Source of the DNA: Alcanivorax quisquiliarum
GTDB lineage: Bacteria; Pseudomonadota; Gammaproteobacteria; Pseudomonadales; Alcanivoracaceae
DNA: 64,000 nt
Direction: 5' to 3'
Assembly (NCBI RefSeq): GCF_023051175.1
Contig: NZ_JALKII010000001.1
Coordinates: 496,001 to 560,000 of the forward strand
How positions within the stretch are numbered: position 1 is the first letter of the stretch; each line of letters opens with the position of its first letter. Both the position numbers and the translations under genes were made by a program. Below the pieces are notes generated by a model that was not told the origin of the DNA, did not search any database, and saw nothing but the letters and a program-made list of their open reading frames with translations. Below are positions 35,213 to 46,244 of this stretch, piece by piece.

Positions 35213-37591
35213 TTACTCTCTCAAAGATGCGTTAAATTCTTGTTTTAGCAAGGTTAGTACCCCTGCTACAAGGTCGTTTATTTCCGCGTCCCTTAGGGTG
35301 CTCGAACGATCCTGGAAGGTCAAGCCCAACGCCAGGCTCTTGCTGCCTTTCTGGATGCCATCTCCCTGATATACATCGAAAAGCCGCACTTCTCGCAGGC
35401 GCGAATCACAGGCTCGGCGCACGCCGTCCAGCAAAGCGCCCGCCGTCACCTCTTCCGGCACCACGAAGGCAAGATCGCGGCGCACGGAAGGCTGGTCTGA
35501 AAGCGCACTGAAGGCCGGCACTCGGGCCTGCTCGATGACGTCCTTGCGCAATTCGAAGAGGTAGATATCCGTTGGCAGATCCAGCTTCGCCGCCAAGGCG
35601 GGATGCAACCGGCCCAGCCAGCCCGCTTCCTGGCCATCCAGCGTAATGCGGGCACTCTGGCCGGGGTGCAACACTTCATGTTCGGCGGCCTCGAAGCGGT
35701 AGTCCTGTTGACCGCCAGCGGCCAGCAACGCCTCCACATCGCCTTTCACGTCGAGAAAATCGACCTTGCGCGTGGCATCGTCAAAATGCTGCGGCCGGGC
35801 GCTGCCGAACACCAGCCCGGCAAGCATGGGTTCCTGGAGCAATGCACCCCCTGCCTCCGGCACAAAGCGCAGACCCTGCTCGAACAGGCGCAGACGATTC
35901 ACCTGCCGGTTGAGATTGCGCTGTGCAGCGGTCAGCAGCCCTGCCCACAGAGTGGTGCGCATCACCGCCAGCTCGCTGGAAATCGGGTTGGTCAGTGCCA
36001 GCGGCTGTGTAGAGGGCGCCAGCGCGGCCTGCATGGCCGGATCGACAAAGGTGTAGGTGATGGCTTCCAGATAGCCTCGGGCGCACAGCAGATCAGACAG
36101 CCGCCGTGCCGAGAGCTGTGTTTCGGATCGGGAAACGGAGCCCCCCTGAATGGTGGGCAAGCGCGTGGGCAGCCGGTCGTAGCCGTACACCCGCGCCAGT
36201 TCTTCTACCAGATCCTGCTCGATGGCCATGTCGAAACGCCAGCTCGGCGCACGCACTTGCCAGTGGCCAGGGCTGGTTTCGGTCACCGCCATACCCAGGC
36301 GGGCCAGAATATCGGTGATTTCATGCTCGGGCAGCGCCCTGCCGAGCAGGGCTTGGGCACGCTCCGCTGACAGGCTGATCTCGGTGGGCTGAGGCACATG
36401 CTCCGGGGAAGAAGCTTCGCTGACCGGCCCTGCCTCCCCACCCGCAATCTCGATGATCAGCGCGGTCGCGCGCTCCATCGCCAGCGCTTGCAACGACGGA
36501 TCGACGCCGCGCTCGAAGCGATGGGAGGAATCGGTATGCAGGCCATAACGGCGAGCCTTGCCGGCAATCGCGAGCGGGGCAAAAAACGCGCACTCAAGAA
36601 AAATATCCTGTGTCGCATCTGATACCGCCGACGCCTTGCCGCCCATCACACCCGCGAGCGCGAGCACCTGTGCTGCGTCTGCGATCACCAGTGTATCGTC
36701 ACGCAGTGTCAGGCTCTGCCCATCCAGCAGCTCCACAGTTTCGCCTTCTTGAGCCAGGCGCACGTTGATGCCGGCTTCCAGTTTGGCCAGATCAAAGGCA
36801 TGCATCGGCTGCCCGAGCTCCAGCAGCACATAGTTGGTGACATCCACCACCGGGTCGATCGGCCGCAAGCCGGCGCGACGTAGCCGCTCCACCATCCACA
36901 ACGGCGACTGCGCCGAGGGGTTTATGCCGCGAATGATGCGGCCCAGATAACGCGGGCAGCTTTCAGGCACCGAGATCGCGACGGGGAACTGCTCATCGTG
37001 AGCGGCGGCCACCGGCGCGATGGCGGGCTCTGTCAAAGGCACGCTATTCAGCACGCTGACTTCCCGCGCAATGCCGCGCACGCTCAGGCAGTCGGCGCGG
37101 TTGGGTGTCAGATCGACTTCGATCACCTGATCGTCGAGTTGCAGATAGTCGCGAATATCCCGGCCCAGTGGCGCGTCATCGGGCAGTTCGAGCAGGCCAT
37201 CAATGAGGTCTTCAAGCCCGAGCTCAGAGGCGCCGCAGAGCATCCCTTCGGAGGGCTGGCCGCGCAGCTTCGCCGGCTTGATGCGAAAATCGCCAGGCAG
37301 CACGGCGCCGACACGAGCGAACGGCACACGCAAACCGGGGCGCACGTTCGAGGCGCCACACACCACCTGAAACGTGCTGTCGCCATCAAATACCTGGCAC
37401 AAGGTCAGTTTATCTGCGTCCGGGTGCGGTGCCGTCTCACGCACCTCGGCCACTACAACGCCCGTAAAGGCCGCAGCAGCCGGCTCCACGCCGTCCACTT
37501 CCAGACCCGCCATGGTGAGCTGATGAACAAGTTGCTTGGTGTCCAGCTTCGGATTGGCCCACTCACGCAGCCAGGATTCATTGAAACGCAT
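35213..37591 (-). CDS. pheT: Phenylalanine-tRNA ligase subunit beta
   Basis: A 792-residue PheT. N-terminal tRNA-binding domain (GVVVAEVRETAPHPDADKLTLCQV), the B5-type and B3/B4 editing regions (HAFDLAKLE, DSSHRFERGVDP), and a C-terminal FDX-ACB anticodon-binding domain (QPSVRRDLAFVVPEEVT). It forms the alpha2-beta2 phenylalanyl-tRNA synthetase with PheS and edits mischarged Tyr. GAGG lies before the ATG; pheS ends 98 bases upstream. Confidence 0.97.
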   Translation of the reverse strand: MRFNESWLREWANPKLDTKQLVHQLTMAGLEVDGVEPAAAAFTGVVVAEVRETAPHPDADKLTLCQVFDGDSTFQVVCGASNVRPGLRVPFARVGAVLPGDFRIKPAKLRGQPSEGMLCGASELGLEDLIDGLLELPDDAPLGRDIRDYLQLDDQVIEVDLTPNRADCLSVRGIAREVSVLNSVPLTEPAIAPVAAAHDEQFPVAISVPESCPRYLGRIIRGINPSAQSPLWMVERLRRAGLRPIDPVVDVTNYVLLELGQPMHAFDLAKLEAGINVRLAQEGETVELLDGQSLTLRDDTLVIADAAQVLALAGVMGGKASAVSDATQDIFLECAFFAPLAIAGKARRYGLHTDSSHRFERGVDPSLQALAMERATALIIEIAGGEAGPVSEASSPEHVPQPTEISLSAERAQALLGRALPEHEITDILARLGMAVTETSPGHWQVRAPSWRFDMAIEQDLVEELARVYGYDRLPTRLPTIQGGSVSRSETQLSARRLSDLLCARGYLEAITYTFVDPAMQAALAPSTQPLALTNPISSELAVMRTTLWAGLLTAAQRNLNRQVNRLRLFEQGLRFVPEAGGALLQEPMLAGLVFGSARPQHFDDATRKVDFLDVKGDVEALLAAGGQQDYRFEAAEHEVLHPGQSARITLDGQEAGWLGRLHPALAAKLDLPTDIYLFELRKDVIEQARVPAFSALSDQPSVRRDLAFVVPEEVTAGALLDGVRRACDSRLREVRLFDVYQGDGIQKGSKSLALGLTFQDRSSTLRDAEINDLVAGVLTLLKQEFNASLRE

Positions 37592-37689
37592 TGCCGCCTC
37601 GTTCCCTGTGCCCGCGCTTCACCAGCGCCGGCTTATTACTTTTGAACGCTGCCGAGAGAGCAGCGCCGCACTGATTCAGTATGGCTTTC

Positions 37690-38901
<1,212 letters not shown>

Positions 38902-38922
38902 TCATGCGCTCATGGCAGACGT

Positions 38923-39282
38923 TCAGGCGGCGAGGCTCGCTTTGGCCTTCTCGGCCAGCGCGCCAAAAGCCACCGCATCACGCACTGCCAGATCCGCCAG
39001 CACTTTGCGGTCGATATCAATGGATGCTTTTTTCAGGCCATTGATCAGACGGCTGTAGGACAGGCCGTTAGCCCGCGCCCCGGCATTGATACGCACAATC
39101 CACAGGCGGCGGAACTGGCGCTTGCGCACCTTGCGGTCGCGGTAGGCATATTGCCCGGCCTTGATGACGGCCTGCACCGCTACGCGATAAACACGGCTGC
39201 GGGCACCGTAGTAACCCTTGGCCTGCTTCAGAATTTTCTTGTGCCGGCGACGGGCCTGCACACCACGCTTTACTCGAGCCAT
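38923..39282 (-). CDS. rplT: 50S ribosomal protein L20
   Basis: A 119-residue L20: [20 protein letters not shown] at the start, then [13 protein letters not shown] and [23 protein letters not shown] precedes the ATG. It binds 23S rRNA early in 50S assembly and represses rpmI-rplT translation in E. coli. Confidence 0.98.
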   Translation of the reverse strand: MARVKRGVQARRRHKKILKQAKGYYGARSRVYRVAVQAVIKAGQYAYRDRKVRKRQFRRLWIVRINAGARANGLSYSRLINGLKKASIDIDRKVLADLAVRDAVAFGALAEKAKASLAA

Positions 39283-39331
39283 TTCAGATCTCCAAGAACC
39301 GTTTCAATTTATCCAGCGTTGAATGCAGGGC

Positions 39332-39526
39332 TCAGACGCCCGGCAGCATGCGCTTCACCAGCGCGATATCCGAAGCGTGCACTTCGGTCTTCGGCCGGAG
39401 CTGACGAATCCGCTTGGCGGATTTCTTCGTCAGGATGTGGTTCTTGAAAGCCTGCTTGCGCTTGAAACCGGAGGCGGTTTTCTTGAAACGCTTGGCTGCC
39501 CCGCGATTTGATTTGATCTTCGGCAT
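39332..39526 (-). CDS. rpmI: 50S ribosomal protein L35
   Basis: A 64-residue L35 beginning [20 protein letters not shown] and ending RMLPGV. It sits 49 bases before rplT and 71 bases after infC. A 13-bp direct repeat lies in the infC-rpmI gap. Confidence 0.98.
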   Translation of the reverse strand: MPKIKSNRGAAKRFKKTASGFKRKQAFKNHILTKKSAKRIRQLRPKTEVHASDIALVKRMLPGV

Positions 39527-39547
39527 TGTTTTGCTCTCTAGACTTAA

Positions 39548-39574
39548 GCTGCGTTACGTTCGCTGCGTTACGTT
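39548..39574. repeat. Direct repeat in the infC-rpmI spacer
   Basis: GCTGCGTTACGTT occurs twice with one base between. It lies in the untranslated region just before rpmI, where L20-dependent control acts in E. coli. Confidence 0.7.
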
Positions 39575-39597
39575 GGCTCAAGCAACCGGAAATCCGA

Positions 39598-40137
39598 TTA
39601 CTTGTTCTTCCGCTGGGGAGCGATGACCATGATCATCTGCCGGCCTTCCATATTCGGACGTTGCTCGACATTCCCCAACTCGGCGAGATCCGCTTCCACC
39701 CGCTGGAGCAATTGCAGCCCCAACTCCTGGTGCGCCATCTCCCGGCCACGGAACCTGACGGTTACCTTGGCCTTGTCCCCTGCCTCGAGAAAGCGCATCA
39801 GGTTACGAATCTTGACCTGATAATCGCCATCATCGGTGCCGGGGCGAAACTTCATTTCCTTGACCTGTGTCTGGCGCTGCTTCTTGCGCCCTTCTTTCTG
39901 CTTCTGCTTGAGATCAAACAGATGCTTGCCGTAATCCATGATTCGGCATACTGGCGGCTCTGCATCAGGCGAGATTTCCACCAGATCGAGATCTTTTGCC
40001 TGGGCCGCTGCCAGAGCTTCTTCCAGACTGACCACACCTACCTGATCACCGTTTTCGTCAATCAGGCGAACGTTTTCCAGCTGAATCTGCTCATTGATAC
40101 GGGCGCGTTTATCGCCACCCTTGCCAGCACTCTTAAT
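39598..40137 (-). CDS. infC: Translation initiation factor IF-3
   Basis: A 179-residue IF-3. The start is an AUU at 40137 with GGAG eight bases upstream, giving [19 protein letters not shown], the usual IF-3 N-terminus (RARINEQI). The first in-frame GTG/ATG would remove over 30 conserved residues. Core motifs: [60 protein letters not shown] starts on infC are the known basis of autogenous control. There is no thrS upstream; instead a 225-base gap and tRNA-Val are seen. Confidence 0.95.
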   Translation of the reverse strand: MKSAGKGGDKRARINEQIQLENVRLIDENGDQVGVVSLEEALAAAQAKDLDLVEISPDAEPPVCRIMDYGKHLFDLKQKQKEGRKKQRQTQVKEMKFRPGTDDGDYQVKIRNLMRFLEAGDKAKVTVRFRGREMAHQELGLQLLQRVEADLAELGNVEQRPNMEGRQMIMVIAPQRKNK

Positions 40138-40362
40138 ATTGGCTACTCCGGTTCATCATTACTCTGTCGATCACCACGGCCGCTTCGCTACCTTGCGCAG
40201 CCCGGGATATCGACCCGCACAGCCATTCGGCTGATCGCGCATTGTATAGACGGCCCCGCGGCGACACAAGCTTTTCGCCGGGGCTAATCGGTTGTTTTCA
40301 ACGGGATTTGGCAGCAGTTTGCCAGCACACCCGGTGCCCGGCATGCGCCTGGAGATTGAAAC

Positions 40363-40439
40363 TGGTAGGCACGAGTGGATTCGAACCACCGACCCCCACC
40401 ATGTCAAGGTGGTGCTCTAACCAACTGAGCTACGTGCCT
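40363..40439 (-). tRNA. tRNA-Val (GAC)
   Basis: A 77-nt cloverleaf with encoded CCA. Acceptor AGGCACG, D-arm AGCTCAGTTGGTTAGAGC, anticodon stem-loop CCACCTTGACATGGTGG with GAC, T-loop GGTTCGAATCC. On the minus strand between the secreted-unknown gene and infC. Confidence 0.96.
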
Positions 40440-40458
40440 GTCACGAGGGCGCTATTCT

Positions 40459-40478
40459 ACAGCCAGCGGCGTGGCTGT
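40459..40478 (-). other. Hairpin between the unknown gene and tRNA-Val
   Basis: ACAGCCA and TGGCTGT with a 6-base loop. No T-run follows, so a full terminator is doubtful; it could be an mRNA 3' end or processing structure. Confidence 0.4.
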
Positions 40479-40501
40479 CAAACAATTTCAAGCGCCTGAT
40501 T

Positions 40502-42031
40502 TTACTGGCCAATCGACGCGGAATGCAGCGCGAAGCGATCCAGATCCCGCACGAACGCCGCCTGCACATCGTTGATCAGATCGAAAAGCTCCTGCGATGC
40601 CGCGTTGTCCGGCACCAGGCGGTCGCTGACGATGCGCATCCCCAACCGCACCATGAAGTTGTCCAGCGCCTCGAAGCCGCCTTGAGCGCGCAGCTCGGCA
40701 AGAGCCGCCTCGCTCTGGCGGAAGCGCACCTCGCCGCTGATCCCTTCCCCATCGTTGCCCTCGGCAGCCACGGTGAGAAAATCCAGCGCCAGCTGATCGA
40801 TCGAGCGCGGCAACACGAAATTGATCACGCCGGCGGGCATGATGCCCAACGCCCGGCCACTGGTGCGCACGGTGGGCACTTGCACCAGCTCGCCATGAAT
40901 AGCAGCGCCAGTGGCGGCAGGCTGGTAGTGGATCTCGCCGCGCAAGCCCGTTACTTCAGCCATGATGCCGTAGATGCGCACCCACATGTCCACCTCAGCG
41001 GTCAGGCGCCGCTCGCTGCCATCCAGATGTGGCCGGGCGCCTTCGACAGCCCGGCCGTTGCGGGTAGCCACCGGTTGGCCATCGCGGATCGTCATGCTCA
41101 GCTGTGCGCGCTGCTGTTCGGAATCCAGCCGCAACCGAGCCACCTCGCCGTACTCGTCATTGAGACGGGCATCCAGCGTCAGCACCTGGCCCAGGCGATC
41201 CAGATAAGCAGCCACGGCCGGGTATCGCTTCGCCAGTTGCGCCCGGTTCACCCGTACCGAGGCATCAACACGACGATCCCGCACACCGGCGTCGGTGGCG
41301 ACCAGCAACTGCTCGATCTCTCCCACGCCTGCAGCAACTTCCCAGATGGCCGGGTAGGCTGCCCACACTGGCGCCAGCGCATTCACTTCATGCGTCGCCA
41401 GGCCAGGGTTCATCACCCGCACCTGATCGCGATAAATGCCCAGCGCAGCACGCTCATCGGCAGCCTCGCCCGCCATCAGGCGCAGCAGATCGCGGCTCGC
41501 TTCGAGCACCGATGGCCATCGCATCTCACCCAGCCCGAGCCGCACCTCGCCGCGCAGCAGAAAATGGGTGCCGCGTGCGCCGTCCATTTCTCGCGAGCTG
41601 ACCCGCAACAGCGTGTCCCCCATGGGATAAGGCTCACCGCCGATGAAATCCAGCGGGTGCCCCGGCGGGGGCGGACCGACGCGATAACGATCATTTTCGC
41701 GACGGCTGAACACACGAATCTGGCGTTCGTCACCGGCCTCGTGAGGCAACATGCGGTGGAAACCGCGCAAATCGAAACGCTCCAGAGAGGCCAGCAAGGC
41801 ATCGAGGAAGTCGCGTGTTTCACCCTCGTACTCGGTGCCATGGATCAGCACCTGGCGAAGATCAGCGTAGGCATACATGCGCTCCAGCGCTACGCCCCTG
41901 TCACCATCGCCGGCCAGAATCACCGCCGGCCGCCAGCCACGCTCCATGATGTCTTCGGGCACGGATTGCCCATAGGCCGCCGTTGCCAGAGTGGCGACCA
42001 GTACCAGCCCCCACCCCGCTACTCCCTTCAT
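40502..42031 (-). CDS. Secreted protein of unknown function
   Basis: The ATG at 42031 opens a clear signal peptide (MKGVAGWGLVLVATLATAAYGQ) and gives 509 residues; the longer frame lacks support. The mature protein is soluble, with no membrane segment, Cys cluster or catalytic motif I recognise. It has two broad parts: an N-terminal region with FIGGEPYPMGDTLLRVSSREMDGARG, and a C-terminal region with WVRIYGIMAEVTGLRGEIHYQP and FVLPRSIDQLALDFLTVAAEG. It is alone between tRNA-Val and uvrB. Function unknown; not a recognisable enzyme family. Confidence 0.7.
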   Translation of the reverse strand: MKGVAGWGLVLVATLATAAYGQSVPEDIMERGWRPAVILAGDGDRGVALERMYAYADLRQVLIHGTEYEGETRDFLDALLASLERFDLRGFHRMLPHEAGDERQIRVFSRRENDRYRVGPPPPGHPLDFIGGEPYPMGDTLLRVSSREMDGARGTHFLLRGEVRLGLGEMRWPSVLEASRDLLRLMAGEAADERAALGIYRDQVRVMNPGLATHEVNALAPVWAAYPAIWEVAAGVGEIEQLLVATDAGVRDRRVDASVRVNRAQLAKRYPAVAAYLDRLGQVLTLDARLNDEYGEVARLRLDSEQQRAQLSMTIRDGQPVATRNGRAVEGARPHLDGSERRLTAEVDMWVRIYGIMAEVTGLRGEIHYQPAATGAAIHGELVQVPTVRTSGRALGIMPAGVINFVLPRSIDQLALDFLTVAAEGNDGEGISGEVRFRQSEAALAELRAQGGFEALDNFMVRLGMRIVSDRLVPDNAASQELFDLINDVQAAFVRDLDRFALHSASIGQ

Positions 42032-42175
42032 CTCTCTTGCCGGTCTTGGCTTACACCAGGAAAACATCAGCGCCGCCTCGCATAGCACTATCGCCTTCCA
42101 ATTCTGGAAAGCAGCACGCCGCTGTCCCATGCCCATGAAGCCATCACCCACGGCTGCATGGTCAATTCACATCGC

Positions 42176-44254
42176 TTAACCGGCCAGGAAGCCGGCCTCG
42201 CGCAACTGTGCAATCTGATCGCGCAACCGTGCCGCCTGCTCAAACTCCAGGTTGCGGGCATGCTCAAGCATCTTCGCCTCCAGCTCGGCAATCTGCCGGG
42301 TCGCTTCGGCTGGTGATGCAGGCACGTTGTACTCCGCTTCATCTTCCGCCAATGCTATTTTTCTGCGGCTTTTACCATGCTTGCCGCCGACGCCGGTGGA
42401 GTAGGTATCTTCCAGAATGTCGCGGATCTGTTTGTTGAGCGCCGTCGGGGTGATGCCGTGCTCGGCGTTGAACGCAATCTGCTTTTCACGGCGGCGCTCT
42501 GTTTCTTCTATGGCGCGCTGCATCGAACCGGTGATTCGATCCGCGTACAGCACTGCGCGCCCATTGAGGTTGCGCGCCGCCCGGCCGATGGTCTGGATCA
42601 GCGAGCGATCGGAGCGCAAGAAGCCCTCCTTGTCCGCGTCAAAAATAGCCACCAGCGACACCTCGGGCATATCCAGCCCCTCGCGCAACAAGTTGATGCC
42701 TACCAGCACATCGAACTTGCCCAGCCGCAGATCACGAATCAGCTCCACCCGTTCCACCGTATCCACGTCGGAATGCAGGTAGCGCACCCGCACCTCGTGC
42801 TCTTGCAGGAACTCGGTGAGATCCTCGGCCATGCGTTTTGTCAGCACGGTAATCAGCACACGCTCGTTGCGGCCGACGCACTCGCGGATTTCGCCGAGCA
42901 CATCGTCCACCTGAGCCAGCGCGGGGCGCACCTCGATCAGCGGATCAAGCAGCCCGGTGGGTCGCACTACCTGCTCCACCACCTGCCCGGCGTGACGCTC
43001 CTCATATGGCCCCGGCGTGGCTGACACGAAGATCGCCTGCGGTGCGAGCGCCTCCCACTCTTCGAATTTAAGCGGCCGGTTATCCAGCGCCGAAGGCAAC
43101 CGGAAACCGTACTCCACCAGCGTTTCCTTTCGCGATCGGTCGCCTTTGTACATGCCACCGATTTGCGGCACGGTAACGTGTGATTCATCCATCACCAGCA
43201 ACGCATCAGCGGGCAAGTAATCAAACAGTGTCGGCGGCGCCTCACCCGGTGCACGGCCGGAAAACAGACGCGAGTAGTTTTCCACGCCGTTGCAGTAGCC
43301 AAGCTCCTGCAACATCTCCACATCAAACCGCGTGCGCTGCTCCAGCCGCTGCGCCTCCACCAGCTTGTTCGCCTGCCGCAGTTGTTCCAGGCGCTCGGCC
43401 AGCTCGGCCTTGATTTGCTCGATGGCCGCCAGCACAACATCTCGCGGCGTCACATAGTGGCTCTTGGGGTAAATCGATACCCGTGCCACTTTGCGCAACA
43501 CTTCCCCGGTGAGCGGATCAAAGATGCTGATGTCCTCGACCTCATCGTCGAACAGCTCCAGGCGCACCGCTTCGCGGTCTTCGTCGGCGGGAAAAATATC
43601 AATCACATCTCCGCGCACACGATAAGTCGCACGGCGAAAATCCATTTCATTACGGGTGTATTGCAGCTCGGCCAGGCGACGCAGCACCGCTCGCTGATCA
43701 ATGCGATCACCTCGCACCACGTGCAGCAGCATGGACATATAACTGTTGGGATCACCCAGGCCATAGATCGCCGATACCGACGCCACAATAATGGTATCGC
43801 GACGCTCCATCAGCGCCTTGGTCGCCGACAGTCGCATCTGCTCGATGTGCTCGTTGATCGCCGAATCCTTCTCGATGAAGGTGTCCGACGAGGGCACATA
43901 GGCTTCCGGCTGGTAATAATCGTAGTAGGAAACAAAATACTCGACAGAGTTCTCGGGAAAGAACTCACGAAATTCGCTGTAAAGTTGTGCCGCCAGGGTC
44001 TTGTTCGGCGCCATCACGATGGTGGGCCGCTGCACCGCCTGGATCACGTTGGCGATGGTGAAGGTCTTGCCGGAGCCGGTCACCCCGAGCAGCGTCTGGT
44101 GCGAGAGGCCATCCTCAAGCCCCTCCACCAGTTCGGCAATGGCGCCGGGCTGGTCGCCTGCGGGCTGATAGTCGGCGCGCAGGCGGAAGCCAGCCTCGCC
44201 TTTGCCCCCGGCTGGCGCCTGTTTTGACTGGGAATCTGAAGGAGCTGGTGCCAT
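42176..44254 (-). CDS. uvrB: Excinuclease ABC subunit B
   Basis: A 692-residue UvrB. An N-terminal extension of about 20 residues precedes the conserved start ([17 protein letters not shown]). Walker A GVTGSGKT (57-64), the beta-hairpin region with [12 protein letters not shown], helicase motifs ([30 protein letters not shown]) and a C-terminal UVR motif ([21 protein letters not shown]). It verifies DNA damage in nucleotide excision repair. Divergent from the aminotransferase gene. Confidence 0.98.
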   Translation of the reverse strand: MAPAPSDSQSKQAPAGGKGEAGFRLRADYQPAGDQPGAIAELVEGLEDGLSHQTLLGVTGSGKTFTIANVIQAVQRPTIVMAPNKTLAAQLYSEFREFFPENSVEYFVSYYDYYQPEAYVPSSDTFIEKDSAINEHIEQMRLSATKALMERRDTIIVASVSAIYGLGDPNSYMSMLLHVVRGDRIDQRAVLRRLAELQYTRNEMDFRRATYRVRGDVIDIFPADEDREAVRLELFDDEVEDISIFDPLTGEVLRKVARVSIYPKSHYVTPRDVVLAAIEQIKAELAERLEQLRQANKLVEAQRLEQRTRFDVEMLQELGYCNGVENYSRLFSGRAPGEAPPTLFDYLPADALLVMDESHVTVPQIGGMYKGDRSRKETLVEYGFRLPSALDNRPLKFEEWEALAPQAIFVSATPGPYEERHAGQVVEQVVRPTGLLDPLIEVRPALAQVDDVLGEIRECVGRNERVLITVLTKRMAEDLTEFLQEHEVRVRYLHSDVDTVERVELIRDLRLGKFDVLVGINLLREGLDMPEVSLVAIFDADKEGFLRSDRSLIQTIGRAARNLNGRAVLYADRITGSMQRAIEETERRREKQIAFNAEHGITPTALNKQIRDILEDTYSTGVGGKHGKSRRKIALAEDEAEYNVPASPAEATRQIAELEAKMLEHARNLEFEQAARLRDQIAQLREAGFLAG

Positions 44255-44350
44255 TTCGCCGGGTCCTCGGATCAGGTAGTATTAGCCGCCCGCGCGCCTG
44301 CCAAAGCCAAAGCGCGCCTCCAACCCACCCACTCGATGAACGAGGAGTGC

Positions 44351-45535
44351 ATGTCCGAACTGCAGCTTTCCGACCGCGTACAACGCATCAAGCCCTCCCC
44401 CACCCTGGCAGTTACCTCCCGTGCCGCCGAATTGCGTGCACAGGGCAAGGATATTATTGGCCTGGGGGCCGGCGAGCCTGATTTCGACACGCCGGATCAT
44501 ATCAAAGATGCGGCCATTCAGGCGATCAAGGCCGGCAAGACCCGTTACACCGCAGTGGACGGAACGCCGGGGCTGAAGCAGGCCATCATCGCCAAGTTCA
44601 AGCGGGAAAACGGCCTGGAGTACAGCGCCAACCAGATCCTCGTTTCCAGCGGCGGCAAGCAGAGCTTCTTCAACATGGCGCTGGCCATGTTGAATGACGG
44701 CGACGAAGCCATCATTCCGGCACCCTACTGGGTCTCCTACCCGGACATGGTGCTGGTGGCCGGCGGCGAGCCGGTGATTCTCGAAACCACCGTCGAGAGC
44801 CGCTTCAAGGTCAGCCCCGAGCAACTGGAAGCCGCCATCACGCCGAAGACACGCCTGTTCGTGATCAACAGCCCCTCGAACCCTTCCGGCGTAGCGTACA
44901 CCGAGGAAGAGCTCAAGGCGCTGGGCGAGGTGCTGCGCCGGCACCCGCAGGTGCTGATCGCCACGGATGACATGTACGAGCATATCCTCTGGACCGGCAA
45001 GCCGTTCGTGAACATTCTCAATGCCAACCCGGATCTGTATGACCGCACCATCGTGCTCAACGGCGTCTCCAAAGCCTACAGCATGACCGGCTGGCGCATC
45101 GGCTACGCAGCCGGCCCGGCGAAGCTGATCGGTGCCATGAAGAAAGTGCAAAGCCAGAGCACTTCCAACCCTGCGTCGGTCAGCCAGGAAGCCGCGCAAG
45201 CAGCACTGGAAGGCTCGCAGGAGTGCGTGGCGCACATGGTCGAGGCGTTCAAGGCACGCCACGACTGGCTGGTGGCAGCGCTCAATGCACTGCCCGGCGT
45301 AACCTGCCTGGCAGGCGATGGCACTTTTTATGCCTTCCCGGATTTCAGCGGCGCCATCAAGGCCAATGGACTGAAGAATGATCTGGAACTGGCCGACAAG
45401 CTGCTGGAAGCCGGCGTGGCACTGGTGCCCGGCTCCGCCTTTGGTGCGGAAGGCTGCTTGCGCCTGTCATTCGCAGTCAGCCTGGATACATTGAAGGCCG
45501 CTGTGTCGCGTATTGAAGCTGCACTGACCAAATAA
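44351..45535 (+). CDS. Class I pyridoxal-phosphate aminotransferase (aspartate aminotransferase-like)
   Basis: The ATG at 44351 has GAGGAG about five bases upstream; 394 residues. Family landmarks: LGAGEPDFDTPDHI, PAPYWVSYPDM, NSPSNPSG, DDMYEHI and the PLP lysine at about 241 in NGVSKAYSMTGWRIGYAAG. It most resembles the gamma-subgroup aspartate aminotransferases. The uvrB/aminotransferase pair is conserved in Pseudomonas. Substrate (aspartate or related) is by homology. Confidence 0.92.
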   Translation: MSELQLSDRVQRIKPSPTLAVTSRAAELRAQGKDIIGLGAGEPDFDTPDHIKDAAIQAIKAGKTRYTAVDGTPGLKQAIIAKFKRENGLEYSANQILVSSGGKQSFFNMALAMLNDGDEAIIPAPYWVSYPDMVLVAGGEPVILETTVESRFKVSPEQLEAAITPKTRLFVINSPSNPSGVAYTEEELKALGEVLRRHPQVLIATDDMYEHILWTGKPFVNILNANPDLYDRTIVLNGVSKAYSMTGWRIGYAAGPAKLIGAMKKVQSQSTSNPASVSQEAAQAALEGSQECVAHMVEAFKARHDWLVAALNALPGVTCLAGDGTFYAFPDFSGAIKANGLKNDLELADKLLEAGVALVPGSAFGAEGCLRLSFAVSLDTLKAAVSRIEAALTK

Positions 45536-45606
45536 GCAGCAAACGCACCCTCGGGGTATTGACCGACCACGGGGGTGTCACTACCATACGCGCCGTTGCA
45601 CGTTAT

Positions 45607-45682
45607 TCCGCCTTAGCTCAGTCGGTAGAGCAACTGACTGTTAATCAGTGGGTCGCTGGTTCGAGCCCAGCAGGCGGAGCCA
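45607..45682 (+). tRNA. tRNA-Asn (GTT)
   Basis: A 76-nt cloverleaf with encoded GCCA end. Acceptor TCCGCCT, D-arm AGCTCAGTCGGTAGAGC, anticodon GTT in CTGTTAA, T-loop GGTTCGAGCCC. A strong terminator follows. Confidence 0.97.
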
Positions 45683-45686
45683 AAAC

Positions 45687-45731
45687 AAATACCCCGGTCG
45701 TTAGAACACACTAACACCGGGGTATTTTTTT
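45687..45731 (+). terminator. Intrinsic terminator after tRNA-Asn
   Basis: AAATACCCCGGT and ACCGGGGTATTT flank a second inner pairing (GTTAG/CTAAC) and end in seven T. Confidence 0.9.
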
Positions 45732-45827
45732 ATGCCTTGGGTAAACGGTTTGGTTAGTAGCTCACATGGCGCCTCAGTATGGCATTACGCGTGGCGCCTT
45801 CTGCTAAAGTAACGCCAATCACAAAAT

Positions 45828-45845
45828 ACTGGCCATATGGCCAGT
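45828..45845. promoter_or_regulatory. 18-bp perfect palindrome upstream of the DUF4065 ORF
   Basis: ACTGGCCATATGGCCAGT is self-complementary over 18 bases, about 170 bases before the GTG at 46017. It may be an operator used by the antitoxin-like ORF; this is inference. Confidence 0.5.
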
Positions 45846-46016
45846 TATCGTATACAAACAAGCGTAAGCTTTCGAAAACCATAGCTGACAGGCTTCGTGC
45901 GCCGGACCGAAAACTGGAACCGGGTTGTGGCATTTAACCTTGACGATCAGGGGATCAACCCGCACCTTCATCAACGGGGCCAATGGGCGAGCAACCTTCA
46001 TTACCAAGGAGGGGTT

Positions 46017-46244
46017 GTGTACGACGTTCTCACCGTTGCCGACACCATCCTGAAGGCTGCTAAATCTCGCGATCGGAGACTCACCCCGATGCAGCTCATG
46101 GAACTTGTTTATATTGCCCATGGATGGAACTTGGGCATGCGCAATATTGATCTGTTCCAGAATCGGATTGAAGCGTGGCAGTATGGTCCGGTTATTCCCG
46201 ATTTGTACCATGCCACAAAGCAGTTCGGGCGCCGCCCTCTATGA
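46017..46244 (+). CDS. Truncated Panacea (DUF4065/SocA-like) ORF
   Basis: A GTG at 46017 preceded by AAGGAGGGG opens about 75 codons: VYDVLTVADTILKAAKSRDRR, split as VYDVLTVADTILKAA and KSRDRRLTPMQLMEL, then VYIAHGWNLGMRN and EAWQYGPVIPDLYHA. This is the first half of the Panacea antitoxin-like domain. The family is usually 150-170 residues, and here it ends abruptly at GRRPL before a stop, so it is probably broken. No intact toxin gene is seen beside it. Confidence 0.6.
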   Translation: MYDVLTVADTILKAAKSRDRRLTPMQLMELVYIAHGWNLGMRNIDLFQNRIEAWQYGPVIPDLYHATKQFGRRPL

